The notes under the pieces: generated by a model
Seen by the model: the letters and a program-made list of their open reading frames with translations, nothing else
Database searches by the model: none
What the model was told of the DNA's origin: nothing
Part shown: positions 46,518 through 56,990 of the stretch, one piece after another
Position numbering within the stretch: the first letter of the stretch is position 1
Layout: every line of letters begins with the position of its first letter
Origin: Rhabdophis nuchalis
Lineage: Eukaryota; Chordata; Lepidosauria; Squamata; Natricidae
Assembly: GCA_039707465.1 (NCBI GenBank)
Contig: CM077658.1
Span: 18,649,732-18,713,731 of the forward strand
Length of the DNA stretch: 64,000 bases
Reading direction: 5' to 3'
Translations under genes and position numbers: made by a program

Positions 46518-46543
46518 GCTTCTCGGCCTTTTGGCTAAGATCA
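46518..46543 (+). pseudogene. U2 snRNA 5'-end fragment
   Basis: 26 bases identical to the U2 snRNA 5' end (GCTTCTCGGCCTTTTGGCTA + AGATCA), just after a degraded start. The match stops where U2 continues AGTGTAGTATCTG, so it is a truncated retrocopy or part of a chimeric retroposon, not a functional snRNA gene. Confidence 0.8.
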
Positions 46544-46791
46544 GTCTGTGCAGAGAGCTGCTTTCTCTTCTCAACACCAGATGTGTTAGCAGAACTTTCT
46601 TCTCACGGTAGGCAGAAGTGCTTTGAACTCAAGACAAGGGCACTGCCATCTATGGGCTGTTGGTTCAGGAAGAATCACTTATCTTGGCCTTTTCACATCA
46701 CCTTTCTCCTTTCCTACTTAAAATAAATCCTTGGTCCACGCAATCTGTTATTATGGCCTTACAGAAAAATAAAAGGGATTTTCAATATACT

Positions 46792-46792
<1 letters not shown>

Positions 46793-46835
<43 letters not shown>

Positions 46836-47115
46836 ATTTTTGAGCTGATCAATAAATAAGTCAGGGAGACTAGTATAGATCTATTTTGAGCTTTTTAGCT
46901 CTCGTCAGCAAGCCATACCCTTACTGGGATTCGAACCAGGGCTGTATTCCATGCCAGGCGAGAGCCTTAGCCATTAAGCCAGCCAGGTTCTGTTCCTGCT
47001 CAGCTGAGACAGGAGGATAAGTATATATATTTGTGTCACAACACCCTGGTAAGCCCCAATTAAGGGAGGAAGCATACTGGTTTCCTTTTCTGCCTTTCGG
47101 CTCATCACCTGAGAC
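46793..47115 (-). repeat. tRNA-derived SINE, family C
   Basis: On the minus strand: A-box CTGGCTTAATGGCTAAGGCT, B-box GGTTCGAATCCC, body GAGAGCTAAAAAGCTCAAAA TAGATCTATAC, then TTATTTATTGATCAGCTCAA and a (CA)n tail (the GT run 46793-46832). A snake-type SINE head with a simple-repeat tail. Confidence 0.75.
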
Positions 47116-47150
47116 CATCTAGACAGAAAGATATTAGTTTTCTTTTTACA

Positions 47151-47322
47151 TGTGTGTTAGGTTTTGAGCTGATAAATAAATAAATAAATAAGGGAGACTA
47201 GGATAGATCTATTTCGAGCTATTAAGGGTATGGCTAGCTGATGTGAGCTAAATAGCTCAAAATAGATCTATCCTAGTCTCCCTTATTTATTTATTTATTT
47301 ATTTATTTATCAGCTCAAAACC

Positions 47323-47345
<23 letters not shown>
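47151..47345. repeat. Near-perfect palindrome of two SINE-C 3' ends
   Basis: The arm 47151-47222 (GTTTTGAGCTGATAAATAAA ... AGGATAGATCTATTTCGAGC) is inverted at 47251-47332 (GCTCAAAATAGATCTATCCT ... TTATCAGCTCAAAACCTAAC), differing mainly by AAAT unit number. The spacer is about 28 bp (AAGGGTATGGCTAGCTGATG...). A (CA)n tail follows on the right. Confidence 0.88.
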
Positions 47346-47360
<15 letters not shown>

Positions 47361-48233
47361 GCATTCTTTATTTATTTATTTCACCTTCAGGGAATACAGC
47401 AGTTTTAGGGCAAGGACTTAGCTCAGGAAAATGGGATGGGTTGAAAAGTTAAGACAAAAACAAATTTATGCACACCCTCATTCTGCTCTTCCCATTAAAT
47501 GCAAATTCCCCACAGGCACATTAAATAAAGAAGGAGAAGGTCAGAGGAGCTATTTAGAAGCCTTGACCATATTTATTTTATTAGGTTTGGGGGAAACTTG
47601 AGAACAAAAAAGATCAGTGTGTGTGTGCGTGTATGTGTGTTAAAGACTTTGGTTGTGGGTTTATCCACTAATTAAAAAGAATCTATCGAATAACGTTCAA
47701 GAAAGATAAACATGCATTTCGTATGAGAACGCCCAGAACAGGCACAGGAAAAATTGGCCCGAAGTTGTTGGTCTGGAATTCATAAAACTTCGATGGAGAA
47801 GGAAAACTCTTAACACAGAACTGGAAAAGAAATTCAGACAGCTGTTTTAGCCATCACAGGCAGAGAGTTTGGAAACACACACACACACAAAGGAGGGGAG
47901 AGAAGCAAGGGAAAGGGGAATTACAGATTTTTGTAACCGGAGTGAGAAATAGATTCATGGAAGGGAAGTTCTTTTAAAGGAATAATCCAACGTTAGGGAG
48001 GTAGAGAATGCAGTCCGTTGGTCTCCAAGATGGGAGTTTAGTGAATGGGATGTTTACTCCTTCTCAGTCTAACCTAAAGTTGTAGGTTGTTACCTCAGGA
48101 TAAAATGAATCCTCCCAGAAAGAAGCCTGTCTGAATTTCTGGAGAAAAAGAAGGTAAGTCATGTATCTAGCAAATAAAAAAATAACAAGGAGAACAGTCT
48201 TCTATGTGTCTGTGTATTGCCTCAAATGGGGAA
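47346..48233. other. Intron, no recognised feature
   Basis: Unique-looking sequence; 47480-47760 is AT-rich and could hold a regulatory block. (CA)n at 47876-47889. Confidence 0.3.
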
Positions 48234-48537
48234 GGGAGGGAAGGGAGGGAGGGAGGGAGGGAGGGAGGGAGGGAGGGAGGGAGGGAGGGAGGGAGGAAGG
48301 AAGGAAGGAAGGAAAGAAAGAAGGAAGGAAGGAAGGAAGGAAGGAAGGAAGGAAGGAAGGAGAATGAGGAAGGAAGGGAGAGAAGGAAGGAAGATTGGAG
48401 GGAAGGCAAGAGGACAGGGAAAGAAGGAAGGAAGGAAGGAAGGAAGGAAGGAAGGAAGGAAGGAAGGAAGGAAGGAAGGAAGGAAGGGGAGGGAGGGAGG
48501 GAGGGAGGGAGGGAGGGAGGGAGGGAGGGAGGGAGGC
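48234..48537. repeat. Polypurine GGGA / GGAA blocks
   Basis: (GGGA)13, (GGAA)n with interruptions, then (GGAA)16 and (GGGA)12: a roughly mirror-symmetric arrangement GGGA-GGAA-GGAA-GGGA. Open frames are artefacts. Confidence 0.96.
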
Positions 48538-48714
48538 TTAAATACCATCAAATGGAACAAGGGAAATCACTGTATGTAAAAAACTAGCACCTCAAAATAA
48601 AAAAGGCATCTTTTTATTTTAATGTTCACAGAGATCCATTCAATTTTGTGTGAGCCTCAAACTCTCAATTTAAAACAATGCATTTCAGGAGCAGTTTCAG
48701 CAAACAATCTGCTC

Positions 48715-49050
48715 TCCCTCCCTCCCTTCCTTCTTTCCTTTTGTTTTATTTCCTTCCTCCCTACCTCTCTCTCTCTTCTTCACTATTTCTTTCCTTCCTT
48801 CCTACCACCTTCTTTTTCACTCTTTCTTTCTTTCTTTCCTCCTTCCCTCCCTTCCTCCCATATACTTCCTCCCTTCTTTCCTTTTGTTTTATTTCCTTCC
48901 TACCTACCACTCTCTCTTCTTTACTATTTCCATCCTACCTACCTACCTCTCTCTTTTTCACCATCTCCTTCCTTCTTTCTTTCCTCTTTCCCTCCCTCCC
49001 ATCTCCTTCCTTCTTTCCTTCTTTCCTTTCTCTCTCTCTCTTTCCCTCTC
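48715..49050. repeat. Degenerate pyrimidine TTCC/TTTC/TACC tract
   Basis: Two similar halves: CTCCCTCCCTTCCTTCTTTC + CTTTTGTTTTATTTCCTTCC occurs at 48717 and again near 48867, a higher-order duplication of about 150 bp. Confidence 0.9.
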
Positions 49051-49714
49051 TCCTGAGTCCAGGCAGCTGTCCAGCATTGACTCCTTCACCCCTCCTCCCC
49101 CATACAACTGGGCATCGCAATCTGACCCAGAGACAGCATTCCAGTCTGGAAAAATTCCTGCCATCTGGACATGCCCCGGGTTACTCAGACTTTGGGGATA
49201 TCCGAAGCCACGAGATTGGTGGCTGCCCCAGTGCTGGCTATGTGAAGACAACCAAGCTGTGTTGGCTCCTTTCCCCTTAGTCAGCTGGCAGCCGAGGGAG
49301 GAGGCGCTTGAGTTTCCCTGAGCCTGAAGCACAGTGAGAGAGACATGCCAGCTGTGTTTGCAAACAAGCCAAGTTTAATGAGGCTCCAGGAAGAGCGTTC
49401 GAAATGTGTACTACCAAAAATGAAAAAAAATAAAATTAACCAGCAAAAACAGAACACCACCAAAAAAAAAAAAAAAAAAACCCAACCACCTCCAAGCTTT
49501 CTACATTCCTAGCCAGAAAGTCTGAAAGGTTCTTTTTGGAAGGGGATTTAAAAAAAAAAAAAAAAGACAGAAAACGAAGGAGGGTTTGATCGGTGCCAAG
49601 GGGAAGAGCCCATCAGAATTTATTTGCATCTGCTTCCTTTTGGGAATCGCCAGGTAGAGAGAGGAATATGAGCCAAGCGGTGGGTTATGGGAAAGCACCA
49701 ATCGGATTAGCCTT
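49051..49714. other. Intron, no recognised feature
   Basis: Unique sequence with two A runs (49464-49480, 49550-49565). No coding evidence. Confidence 0.3.
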
Positions 49715-49820
49715 GAAAGGATGAGAGGCTGTGTCAACCTCAAGCCAGGCACAATCGTACTCCTGACAGTGAGCACTGAGTTAGCCTGCAATACTGCCTT
49801 CTAACCACTGCACCACTGTG
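49715..49820 (-). repeat. tRNA-derived SINE family B, head fragment
   Basis: GAAAGGATGAGAGGCTGTGT...TTAGCCTGCAATACTGCCTT CTAACCACTGCACCACTG matches the head half of the copy at 4146. Confidence 0.65.
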
Positions 49821-50405
49821 GTGTAGTAAATACTACTTTGACTAATGGAACTAGGAAAAATAATGATAGATAAGTAAGGCCAGGAGAAATACACAATGGA
49901 TAGAGACAACTCAAGGGTGCTGCCCATCCAATGGGTGATACCATCCAACCAGTAGCCACCTCAACTTCAGGATTTGGTACTAGCATGTTGCTCTATAGAG
50001 ATCCAATGTTGGGAAACTGCCAGCTAGGATGGAAGGGAGGTGATGCCAAGCATCCACTTAGCTGAGAGTCTTTGTGCAATCACAAGAGGCATAAGCTTGA
50101 CGTCCCCTTCCAGTCTAGTCGACCAACACTCCAAAAGATTAATTGACCCCAATCAATCACCTATCATTTATCAACTGCCTATTGACTCCCATTTATTAAT
50201 CTCATGGATAATCCCATAGACTCTTGGAAGTTGATATCGGTCTCTTCGGAGAACCCTGATTTAGATCCTGGTTTGCAGCTAAGACTGGCACCTGGAGAGA
50301 CTCCCTTCACACTATTAAGGATTCATCAGGAAGACTCAGCACAGGCAGAAGACGTTGTGGTCATCATTGCCCCAAGACTTGTAGGAAACTGTTGCTGATG
50401 CTATC
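49821..50405. other. Intron, no recognised feature
   Basis: Unique-looking sequence up to the MITE target duplication at 50398. Confidence 0.3.
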
Positions 50406-50917
50406 CAGGTGTGGGCTGCTACAGGTTCGCCCAGGTTCAGGAGAACCGGTAGTTAACATTAGGGCCAGTTCGGAGAACCTCCAAATCCCACCCCTGGATG
50501 GCCCCGCCCACCCTGCCTCACTCCTCCCCACCCCTCCCAGGAGTCTCTGCATTTGCCTCACATCCCCTTTGGGATGTGAGGCAAATGCAGAACCAGTGTG
50601 GAGGCTCGGGGAGGGAGGGAAAACAGGCCTCCCAGAAGTTCTGGAAGCCTGGAAATTGGTCTGTTTCCAGCCTTCGGAGGGCCTCTGGAGCCCGAGGGAG
50701 GCAGTTTTTGCCTTCCCAGAGGCTTGAGGAAAGCCTTCAGAGCAGTGGTGGGTTTCAAATTTGTTTAGAACCTACTCTGTAGGTGTGGCCTATTTTGTGG
50801 GTGTGGCTTGGCAGTCATGTGACGGTGGGAGTGGCCACCTTTTAAAATGTGGTGAAACTCATTTAACAATGCTCTTGCTTAGCAACCAAAATTTTGGACT
50901 CAATTGTGATGATAAAT

Positions 50918-50985
<68 letters not shown>

Positions 50986-51323
50986 TCCTTCCTTCCTTCC
51001 TTCCTTTCCTTCCTTCCTTCCTTCCTTCCTTCCTTCTTTTACTTTACTTTCCTTCCCGTTGGGTCACTGGTAGCAGATTTATTTCCAGGTACGCCGGTGG
51101 AACCCCTCTCACCGGTTCTCTAAATTTCACCAACCGGTTCTCGCGAGTAGGTGCGAGCCTGCAGAAACCCACCACTGCTCCAGAGCCTGCGGAAAGCAAA
51201 ATTGCAGACATACTTACACCCCACCGTGGTGCAGGAGGCCCACTAGGCCATGCCCATTGTGGCCACACCCACCCAGAAACCGGGCAGAGAACCCGTTGCT
51301 GAAATTTTTGAAGCCCACCCCTG
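50406..51323. mobile_element. Outer hAT-like MITE, CAGGTGTGGGCTGC type, with nested insert
   Basis: Ends CAGGTGTGGGCTGC and GAAGCCCACCCCTG are inverted repeats (about 11 of 14). Flanks ATGCTATC (50398-50405) and ATGGTATC (51324-51331) agree at 7 of 8. Without the nested element (50743-51177) and its 8-bp duplication it is about 475 bp. A truncated relative is at 28503. Confidence 0.8.
50743..51177 (+). mobile_element. hAT-like MITE, CAGTGGTGGGTTTC family, copy 3 (nested)
   Basis: Terminal repeats as in copies 1 and 2. Flanks CTTCAGAG (50735-50742) and CTCCAGAG (51178-51185) agree at 7 of 8. The internal TTTC/TTCC microsatellite is expanded to about 120 bp (50918-51040), the longest of the three copies. 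Confidence 0.9.
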
Positions 51324-51331
51324 ATGGTATC

Positions 51332-52518
51332 AGATGTCAGAGAAACTTGTTCAGTCTTTCTTTGGAAGGGAATTAATTTAATGGGCACTTCTGGACAAAG
51401 TGCAGATGGGAACTCACATTTCTTTTAATTTTGCAAGCTATTTCTGGGGTAAAAGAAAAAAACATGACATGTTGCTTCCTTTGGGGAAAGGCTGATTAAA
51501 TGAATATTTGGAGTTTTAAAGAAAACGGCGCCATTTAAATGCAGAAGCAGGAGGGAGTGGAGCCATCAGTAGTCACGGGGGAAACTGACATATGTAGAGT
51601 AGAAATTGACTAGCCTGTCCCTCCCCACCCATTGAAGGCCCAATGGGTGAAACAGCACAGCAACTTCAAAGCTGTGCATCAGTTGATATTCTCATCCTAA
51701 TGTCATGCCCAAATAGGAGATATGGGGAACATCAATATTCTGGTTTCATAACTGCTTATTTTAACACTTAATCAAGCCCCTTCTCGTGGATAGATTGGAA
51801 GAAGACGAACCAAGGCTCTGAAAGCTAAGATCACTAGATCTGACTGATGAAAAAAACTCAGAAAACCATTAGAGGGCACCAAAAAGAGATTTCTGTATCT
51901 CTTGGCCACCCTCTAGTGGTTATCTGGTAGTCCTCATGGAAGCTACTGGATTTTTTTGCAAGACTAGAGAAACACCAGTTCCCGCAAGCGGAGACCTTGC
52001 CTCCTAAAATCCAACTTGAATTCTATAGTAGATTTTGGGTTCGTAAGAACATCAGTGCAGAGACAGTCAAGGGGGCAAAAGTGCCTGAATAGGCAGGAAA
52101 GAAATTCCAGAGTGCCCGTTGTTCCTAAGTAGTCATCCAATCCGTCTAAGAGTAATGCACAGCAACTTGTGAAGATTCCACAACTCTTCTTTAAAAAGTT
52201 ATTGTTTTTGATGGCTCAAGGCTAGGAACGGTGCATGTTCTTCCTCTGTCCTTTCATGCTCAGATTGCTCATGTGAACATTTGAACCTTCTGACCCTTGA
52301 CTATGACTTACGCCTAGTCCCCAGGATTTACGTGCTACCTACAGATGCTTTGAAAGTAGGTAGGATTGGATGCCGACTATCTGCAGGAGAAGAGCAGGCA
52401 GAGCCAGGGGAGAGGGAGTTAAATGAGTCATCAGCCTAGAGTCCTTACATTCCCACAAACAGTCTAGCTCCAATTCCTCCTAAATTCCTTATCTGACATC
52501 AATTCAGTACTGAATATT
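51332..52518. other. Intron, mostly unique
   Basis: No repeat family recognised with confidence. 51870-51930 carries an inverted pair (TTAGAGGGCACCAAAAAGAG / TTGGCCACCCTCTAG). No gene seen. Confidence 0.35.
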
Positions 52519-52869
52519 AGGTAAAGGTAAAGATAAAGGTTCCCCTTGCACATATGTGCTAGTGGTTCCCAACTCTAGGGGGCGCTGCTCATCTCCGTTT
52601 CAAAGCGGAAGAGCCAGCGCTGTCCAAAGACATCTCCGTGGTCATGTTGCCGGCATGATTCAGCGCCAAAAGCACACGGGATGCTGTTACCTTCCCACCA
52701 AAGGTGGTTCCTATTTTTCTACTTGCATTTTTTATCTGCTAGGTTGGCAGAAGCTGGGACAAGTCACGGGAGCTCACTCTGTTACACAGTGGTAGGGATT
52801 CAAACCACCGAACTGTCAACCTTCCCGATCAACAAGCTCAGCATCTTAGCCACTGAGCCACCGTGTCCC
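52519..52869 (-). repeat. Sauria SINE
   Basis: Complete copy: tail AGGTAAAGGTAAAGATAAAG, BovB-like CACATATGTGCTAGTGGTTC, body, and tRNA-like head ending ...TTAGCCACTGAGCCACCGTGTCCC. Confidence 0.93.
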
Positions 52870-53264
52870 AAAACCATAGACTACATTTTTTCAGGACTCC
52901 ATTAAATGGCAGCCCCTTTTGCCTTTTACAGTAAAGAGATCGAAACGGAATCAACAAAACCTTTTTTTCCATTTTCAGCACTACAAAGAGCGCCAAGCCT
53001 AAAGTGCTTAATCATCAGGCTCGATGGAGCCTTTCCTGGAATTCCGTTAACTCTCTGAGATTTAATCTCATTATTATTTCTCTTATGGTTTACATCGAGA
53101 GATCAAACTACAGAAAGGGCTTGGCTCAGCAAGTTCTCGGCGTAGTTCAAGCGAGGTGATCAGTTGTAGCTTGCTGCGGGTTAAAAGAGCCTAAACCAAC
53201 ATTTCTTAACTTTCGCAAGTGGTCTGGAGAATTCTGGGAGTTGAAGTCCATCTAACTTAAAGTT
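52870..53264. other. Intron; palindromic-family fragment at 53195-53262
   Basis: GTGGTCTGGAGAATTCTGGG...AGTTGAAGTCCATCTAACTT belongs to the palindromic repeat at 29944. The rest (52950-53130, with GATTTAATCTCATTATTATT) is unique. Confidence 0.45.
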
Positions 53265-54020
53265 AAGACTCTAGAAAAAGTGCAGAGGAGAGCAACTAGG
53301 ATGATTAGGGTACTGGAGGCTAAAACATAGGATGAACTGGGCATGGCTGGCCTAGTGAAGAGAAGGACCAGGGGAGACATGAGAGCAGCCTTCCAATATT
53401 TGAGGGGCTGCCAGAGAGAGGAGGGGGTCAAGCTACTTTCCAAAGCACCCAAAGGCCAGACAAGGAACAATGGATAGAAACTGATCAAGGAGAGATTCGA
53501 CCTAGAAATAAGGAGAAATTTCCTGACAATGAGAATAATCAATCCATGGGACAGAAGTTGCCTTCAGAAGTTGTGGGAGCTTCATCACTGGAGGCTTTCA
53601 AGAAGAGATTGGATTGCCATTTGGAGTACCATAATGGTAGGGCCATAATGGTGAACCTATGGCATGCATTCCCAAAGTGGCACGTGGAGCCATGTCTCCT
53701 GCACACGCAATGATCAGCTGGCCTTTGTGCATGCGACAGTGCCGGATACTGGGACAGCTGGTCTTCCATTTTCTGGCGTGAACCAGCTGTTTGGCACATG
53801 AGCATATACACCGGTAATCGGAAGTTCCTTTTCTGGTACACGCATGCCCTCTGGGCAGCTCCTCTTCCTCTTCGTAGCCCAGATGAGCGTGCACATCCTT
53901 TTTTGGCACTCAGTGCCAAAAAGGTACGCCATCCTTGGTGTAGGGTCTCCTGTTTGGGCGGTGGGTTGGACTAGATGACCTGCAAGGTCCCTTCCAATTC
54001 TGTTCATCTGTAATCTGCTC
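53265..54020 (+). repeat. CR1 LINE 3' fragment, split by a hAT element
   Basis: AAGACTCTAGAAAAAGTGCA...TTGGATTGCCATTTGGAGTA, then after the insert TGTAGGGTCTCCTGTTTGGG...TTCTGTTCATCTGTAATC. A broken CR1 ORF2 end, similar to 9441 in indels. Confidence 0.88.
53643..53937. mobile_element. hAT-like element, GTGATGGCGAAC family, inside CR1
   Basis: Left end CCATAATGGTGAACC, right end GGTACGCCATCCTTG. Flanks TGGTAGGG (53635-53642) and GTGTAGGG (53938-53945) agree at 6 of 8 and come from the CR1 sequence ...ATGGTGTAGGG. 295 bp, no transposase. Confidence 0.73.
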
Positions 54021-54704
54021 CGGTTGAGAAGCACTGACCAAAACAATTGGAAGAAGGTTACTTGGAGAAACAAATGTCCCTTCACATCCTTCCGCATTGG
54101 CTCAACCTCCATGAACATCTTTTGTACACACTCAATGAAACTTCCTGCGGCTTTTTCCTGGGTTACCAGGGTTTGGAATGGACTGGCCCTGGCCATGTAG
54201 GATGGGCAAGGCAAAAAATGACTTCACCGTCTCAGTGATGGGGTGGAGTTTTACGTTTAGTTGAAATAAATAAATAAATCAAAGCACAAAACCTCAGCCA
54301 GCACATCCGCCAACCGAATAGGAAATGCACTTGATTCTGTCAGAGAAAACCTCCCTCACACACACCCTTTCCCAGACAAAGAAAAATAAAGGAGAGCCAA
54401 GAGGTCATTACGGCTGCAGCTGTCTAAACTAAGGGCGCAATCCACCGGGGAACAAGATCCAGAGAGACACGCAGGAACAGAGATCTGCTTCAGTGCGTTT
54501 GGTGCAACACAGGATTCCAGCAGGAAGGACAAACAAAGGAAGTGTTGCTTCGCATGACACAGAGCCTATTTTTGGGGCCCAGGACACCAAGCAGGGTGAG
54601 GGCCAGAGTCTGGTAGCTCAGAAATCTCTCTCCCTAGCTTTCAGGTTTGGGGATTTGGGGGACCGCAATCCTGGCGCATTGGAGGACAACGACAGAAGAG
54701 AACA
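54021..54704. other. Intron, no recognised feature
   Basis: Unique-looking sequence. Frames of 60-70 codons have no domain. Confidence 0.3.
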
Positions 54705-54830
54705 TTTGTAGCTCACAGTGTGGTGCCTTCTGAGCAAACCCCATTGCCTTCTAACACTGATGATGTTACCTTGTTTGGGAATGAAACATCTGCAAGAAAA
54801 CAACCAAGCTCAGAGAGCACACCACCCTTG
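54705..54830. repeat. Fold-back repeat, short copy
   Basis: CATTTGTAGCTCACAGTGTG...CACTGATGATGTTACCTTGT...AACAACCAAGCTCAGAGAGC ACACC. Right arm of the family at 12818/33595 with little of the left arm. Confidence 0.65.
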
Positions 54831-55271
54831 AGAATGCCAACTGGAAGAGGCTTCACAACTTAGACATTTAATGGAAGCTAAGGCCAGCCATTGAATGTGT
54901 TGCGATTCAGGGATGCACAACCGAGTTTCAAATTTCCTCTCCATCTTGGATCTCGCCGAGTCAATTTACCAGCCCTTAACCTTTCCCACGGGGTGGTTGG
55001 TTGGGATGAATAGGGGTTGAGGGGAGAATATCTTCATCTAACTTTGCCCTGATGAGAACGAGGAAGCAAATCAGCAATCACAGACACAAATCTAAGGCTC
55101 TAATGTTCAGAGGTTCTTTGCAATGGTTTGTGATCATCCAGTCTGGGGGCTTTCCATGCTTTCATAGGACCACTAAAATCAAGTTGTAATGATTTTGGGG
55201 TCCCGAGGAGACCCCAAAAATCATCTAGCAAGAATTGTGCAGGAAAGAACACGGAGGAAATTGAACAGTGC
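54831..55271. other. Intron, no recognised feature
   Basis: Unique-looking. A short local inverted pair GGGGTCCCGAGGAGACCCC occurs at 55197-55215. Confidence 0.3.
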
Positions 55272-55747
55272 ACCAACATGCTTACTATAATTTAAAAACA
55301 TACCTGTGCAATGCAATAGGTTACAGCAAACAATAAGGTAAAGGTTCATCTCGCACATATGTGCTAGTTGTTCCCGACTCTAACGTGCTCATCTCCGTTT
55401 CAAAGCTAAAGAGCCAACGCTGTCCGAAGATATCTCCATGGTCCTGTGTCCAGCATGACTAAATGCTGAAGGCACACGGAACGCTGTTACCTTCCCACCA
55501 AAGGTGGTCCCTATTTTTTCTACTTGCATTTTTACGTGCTTTCGAACTGCTAGGTTAGCAGAAAGTGGGACAAAGAACGGGAGCTCACTACGTTACGTGG
55601 CGCTAGGGATTCAAACTGCCAAACTGCCAACTTTTCTAATCGACAAGCTCAGCGTCTTAACCACTGAGCCACCGCGTCCCCCTACCAACATACGTACTGT
55701 AATTTTAAAGCATACCTGTGCAATGCAATGGGTTACAGCAAACAATA
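55272..55747 (-). repeat. Sauria SINE flanked by a 64-bp direct repeat
   Basis: The SINE spans 55336-55682 (AGGTAAAGGTTCATCTCGCA ... CCACTGAGCCACCGCGTCCC). The sequence ACCAACATGCTTACT...CATACCTGTGCAATGCAATA...TTACAGCAAACAATA occurs at 55272-55335 and, about 88-90 percent identical, at 55684-55747. Confidence 0.88.
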
Positions 55748-56235
55748 GCAACAACCAAACAAAAATACCTTGAATTCAGCAGGCAGAACTTTGGAAATGG
55801 CCATCCTCTTTAAGCTTTCCTACTGCTAACCTGGTTTGAAATAGGCAACCTGTAAGTTGCACAGCAACAGAAGACGATCTCATGAAATGCTCCGGGAGCC
55901 CTCTTGTAACCTCATAGCATCCAGTTCATTGATGTGCTAATGTGCCACAGATCCTCCACTGACAAGACTCAGAAACCAGAGAGGCAAGAAATTTATGAGT
56001 TGCCACCTTCTCCCTCTGGGTGAGAAATAAAAGATACGGAAGGAAGAAGGGACTCAAGAAATACTATCCAGTCAAGAGCGCACAGGTTCTTCTGCACTTT
56101 AGGAATTAAAAGGACTCCATACCTGTCGTGCCCCCCACCCATCTCTGGAGGAAAACGTATAAAACAGCTCCTATTTTTAACTGGCATGTGCCAAAGGCAT
56201 GAAACACTATCTAGCATTAAGCAACCTATACCGAA
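55748..56235. other. Intron, no recognised feature
   Basis: Unique-looking sequence. Confidence 0.3.
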
Positions 56236-56455
56236 TTAGCACTGGAAGAGGAGAGGAGAGGGGAGGGGAGAGTACAGGGAGAAGGGAGAAGAGAAGGGAA
56301 GAGAGGGAGAAGGAAGGGAAGGGGAGAAGGAAAAGGTGGAGAGAGAGGGAGAAGAGAGGTGAAGAGAGGGAGGAGGGAAAGCAGAAGGGAAGGGAGAGGA
56401 GAGAGGAGAGGAGAAGAGAGAGATAGAGAGGAGAGGAGAGACGAGAGGGAATAAT
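56236..56455. repeat. Polypurine GGAGA tract
   Basis: About 215 bases of nearly pure purine on the plus strand (GAGGAGAGGAGAGGGGAGGG and similar). Confidence 0.95.
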
Positions 56456-56883
56456 TTGTTCAAGAAATACTTTAGTCGTTCCATTTGGCTAGTAGAAAAT
56501 TGGGAAGGGAATGGGCTTCTCCCACTTTTTATCATTATGTAGGGCAGAGGTGCATCAAAGAGAGTTTTTAGATCAGAATGCTTTAACTCAATATGTTCAA
56601 TGTGATCATACCTTGAGTTTTTGATCAATTTTGCTCCCTTTCAACCTATCTTTTAGAACGTGGTAGTGGACACGTCCCTCCAGAATCAAGCCCCACAAAA
56701 CTTGTCTTCCCTCGGCCACAGCTGCAGATGCTCCAATTACACAGCCCAACATCTCAAGTCCTTTTCTGAGGATGAACAGGTCAACGACAAAGGTCTTCTT
56801 CCTACCCTGTTTCAGGTCCCTTCTCTAAAGCTACGCCTCCTCCATTTAAGGGGTGATAGGTTTAAAGCTCACAAAAATATATT
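56456..56883. other. Intron, no recognised feature
   Basis: Unique-looking sequence. Confidence 0.3.
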
Positions 56884-56990
56884 ACATTATATTATATTTA
56901 TATTTTTCAGATTTATATACCGCCCTATTCTCCCTGGTGGGACTCAGGGCGGTGCACAAAAAGAGTAAAAACACCCACAGCAAACAATCA
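56884..56990 (-). repeat. LINE 3' tail
   Basis: TTTATATACCGCCCTATTCT...GGACTCAGGGCGGTGCACAA is the same reverse-oriented LINE end as at 25260, with an AT-rich tail on the left. Confidence 0.75.
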
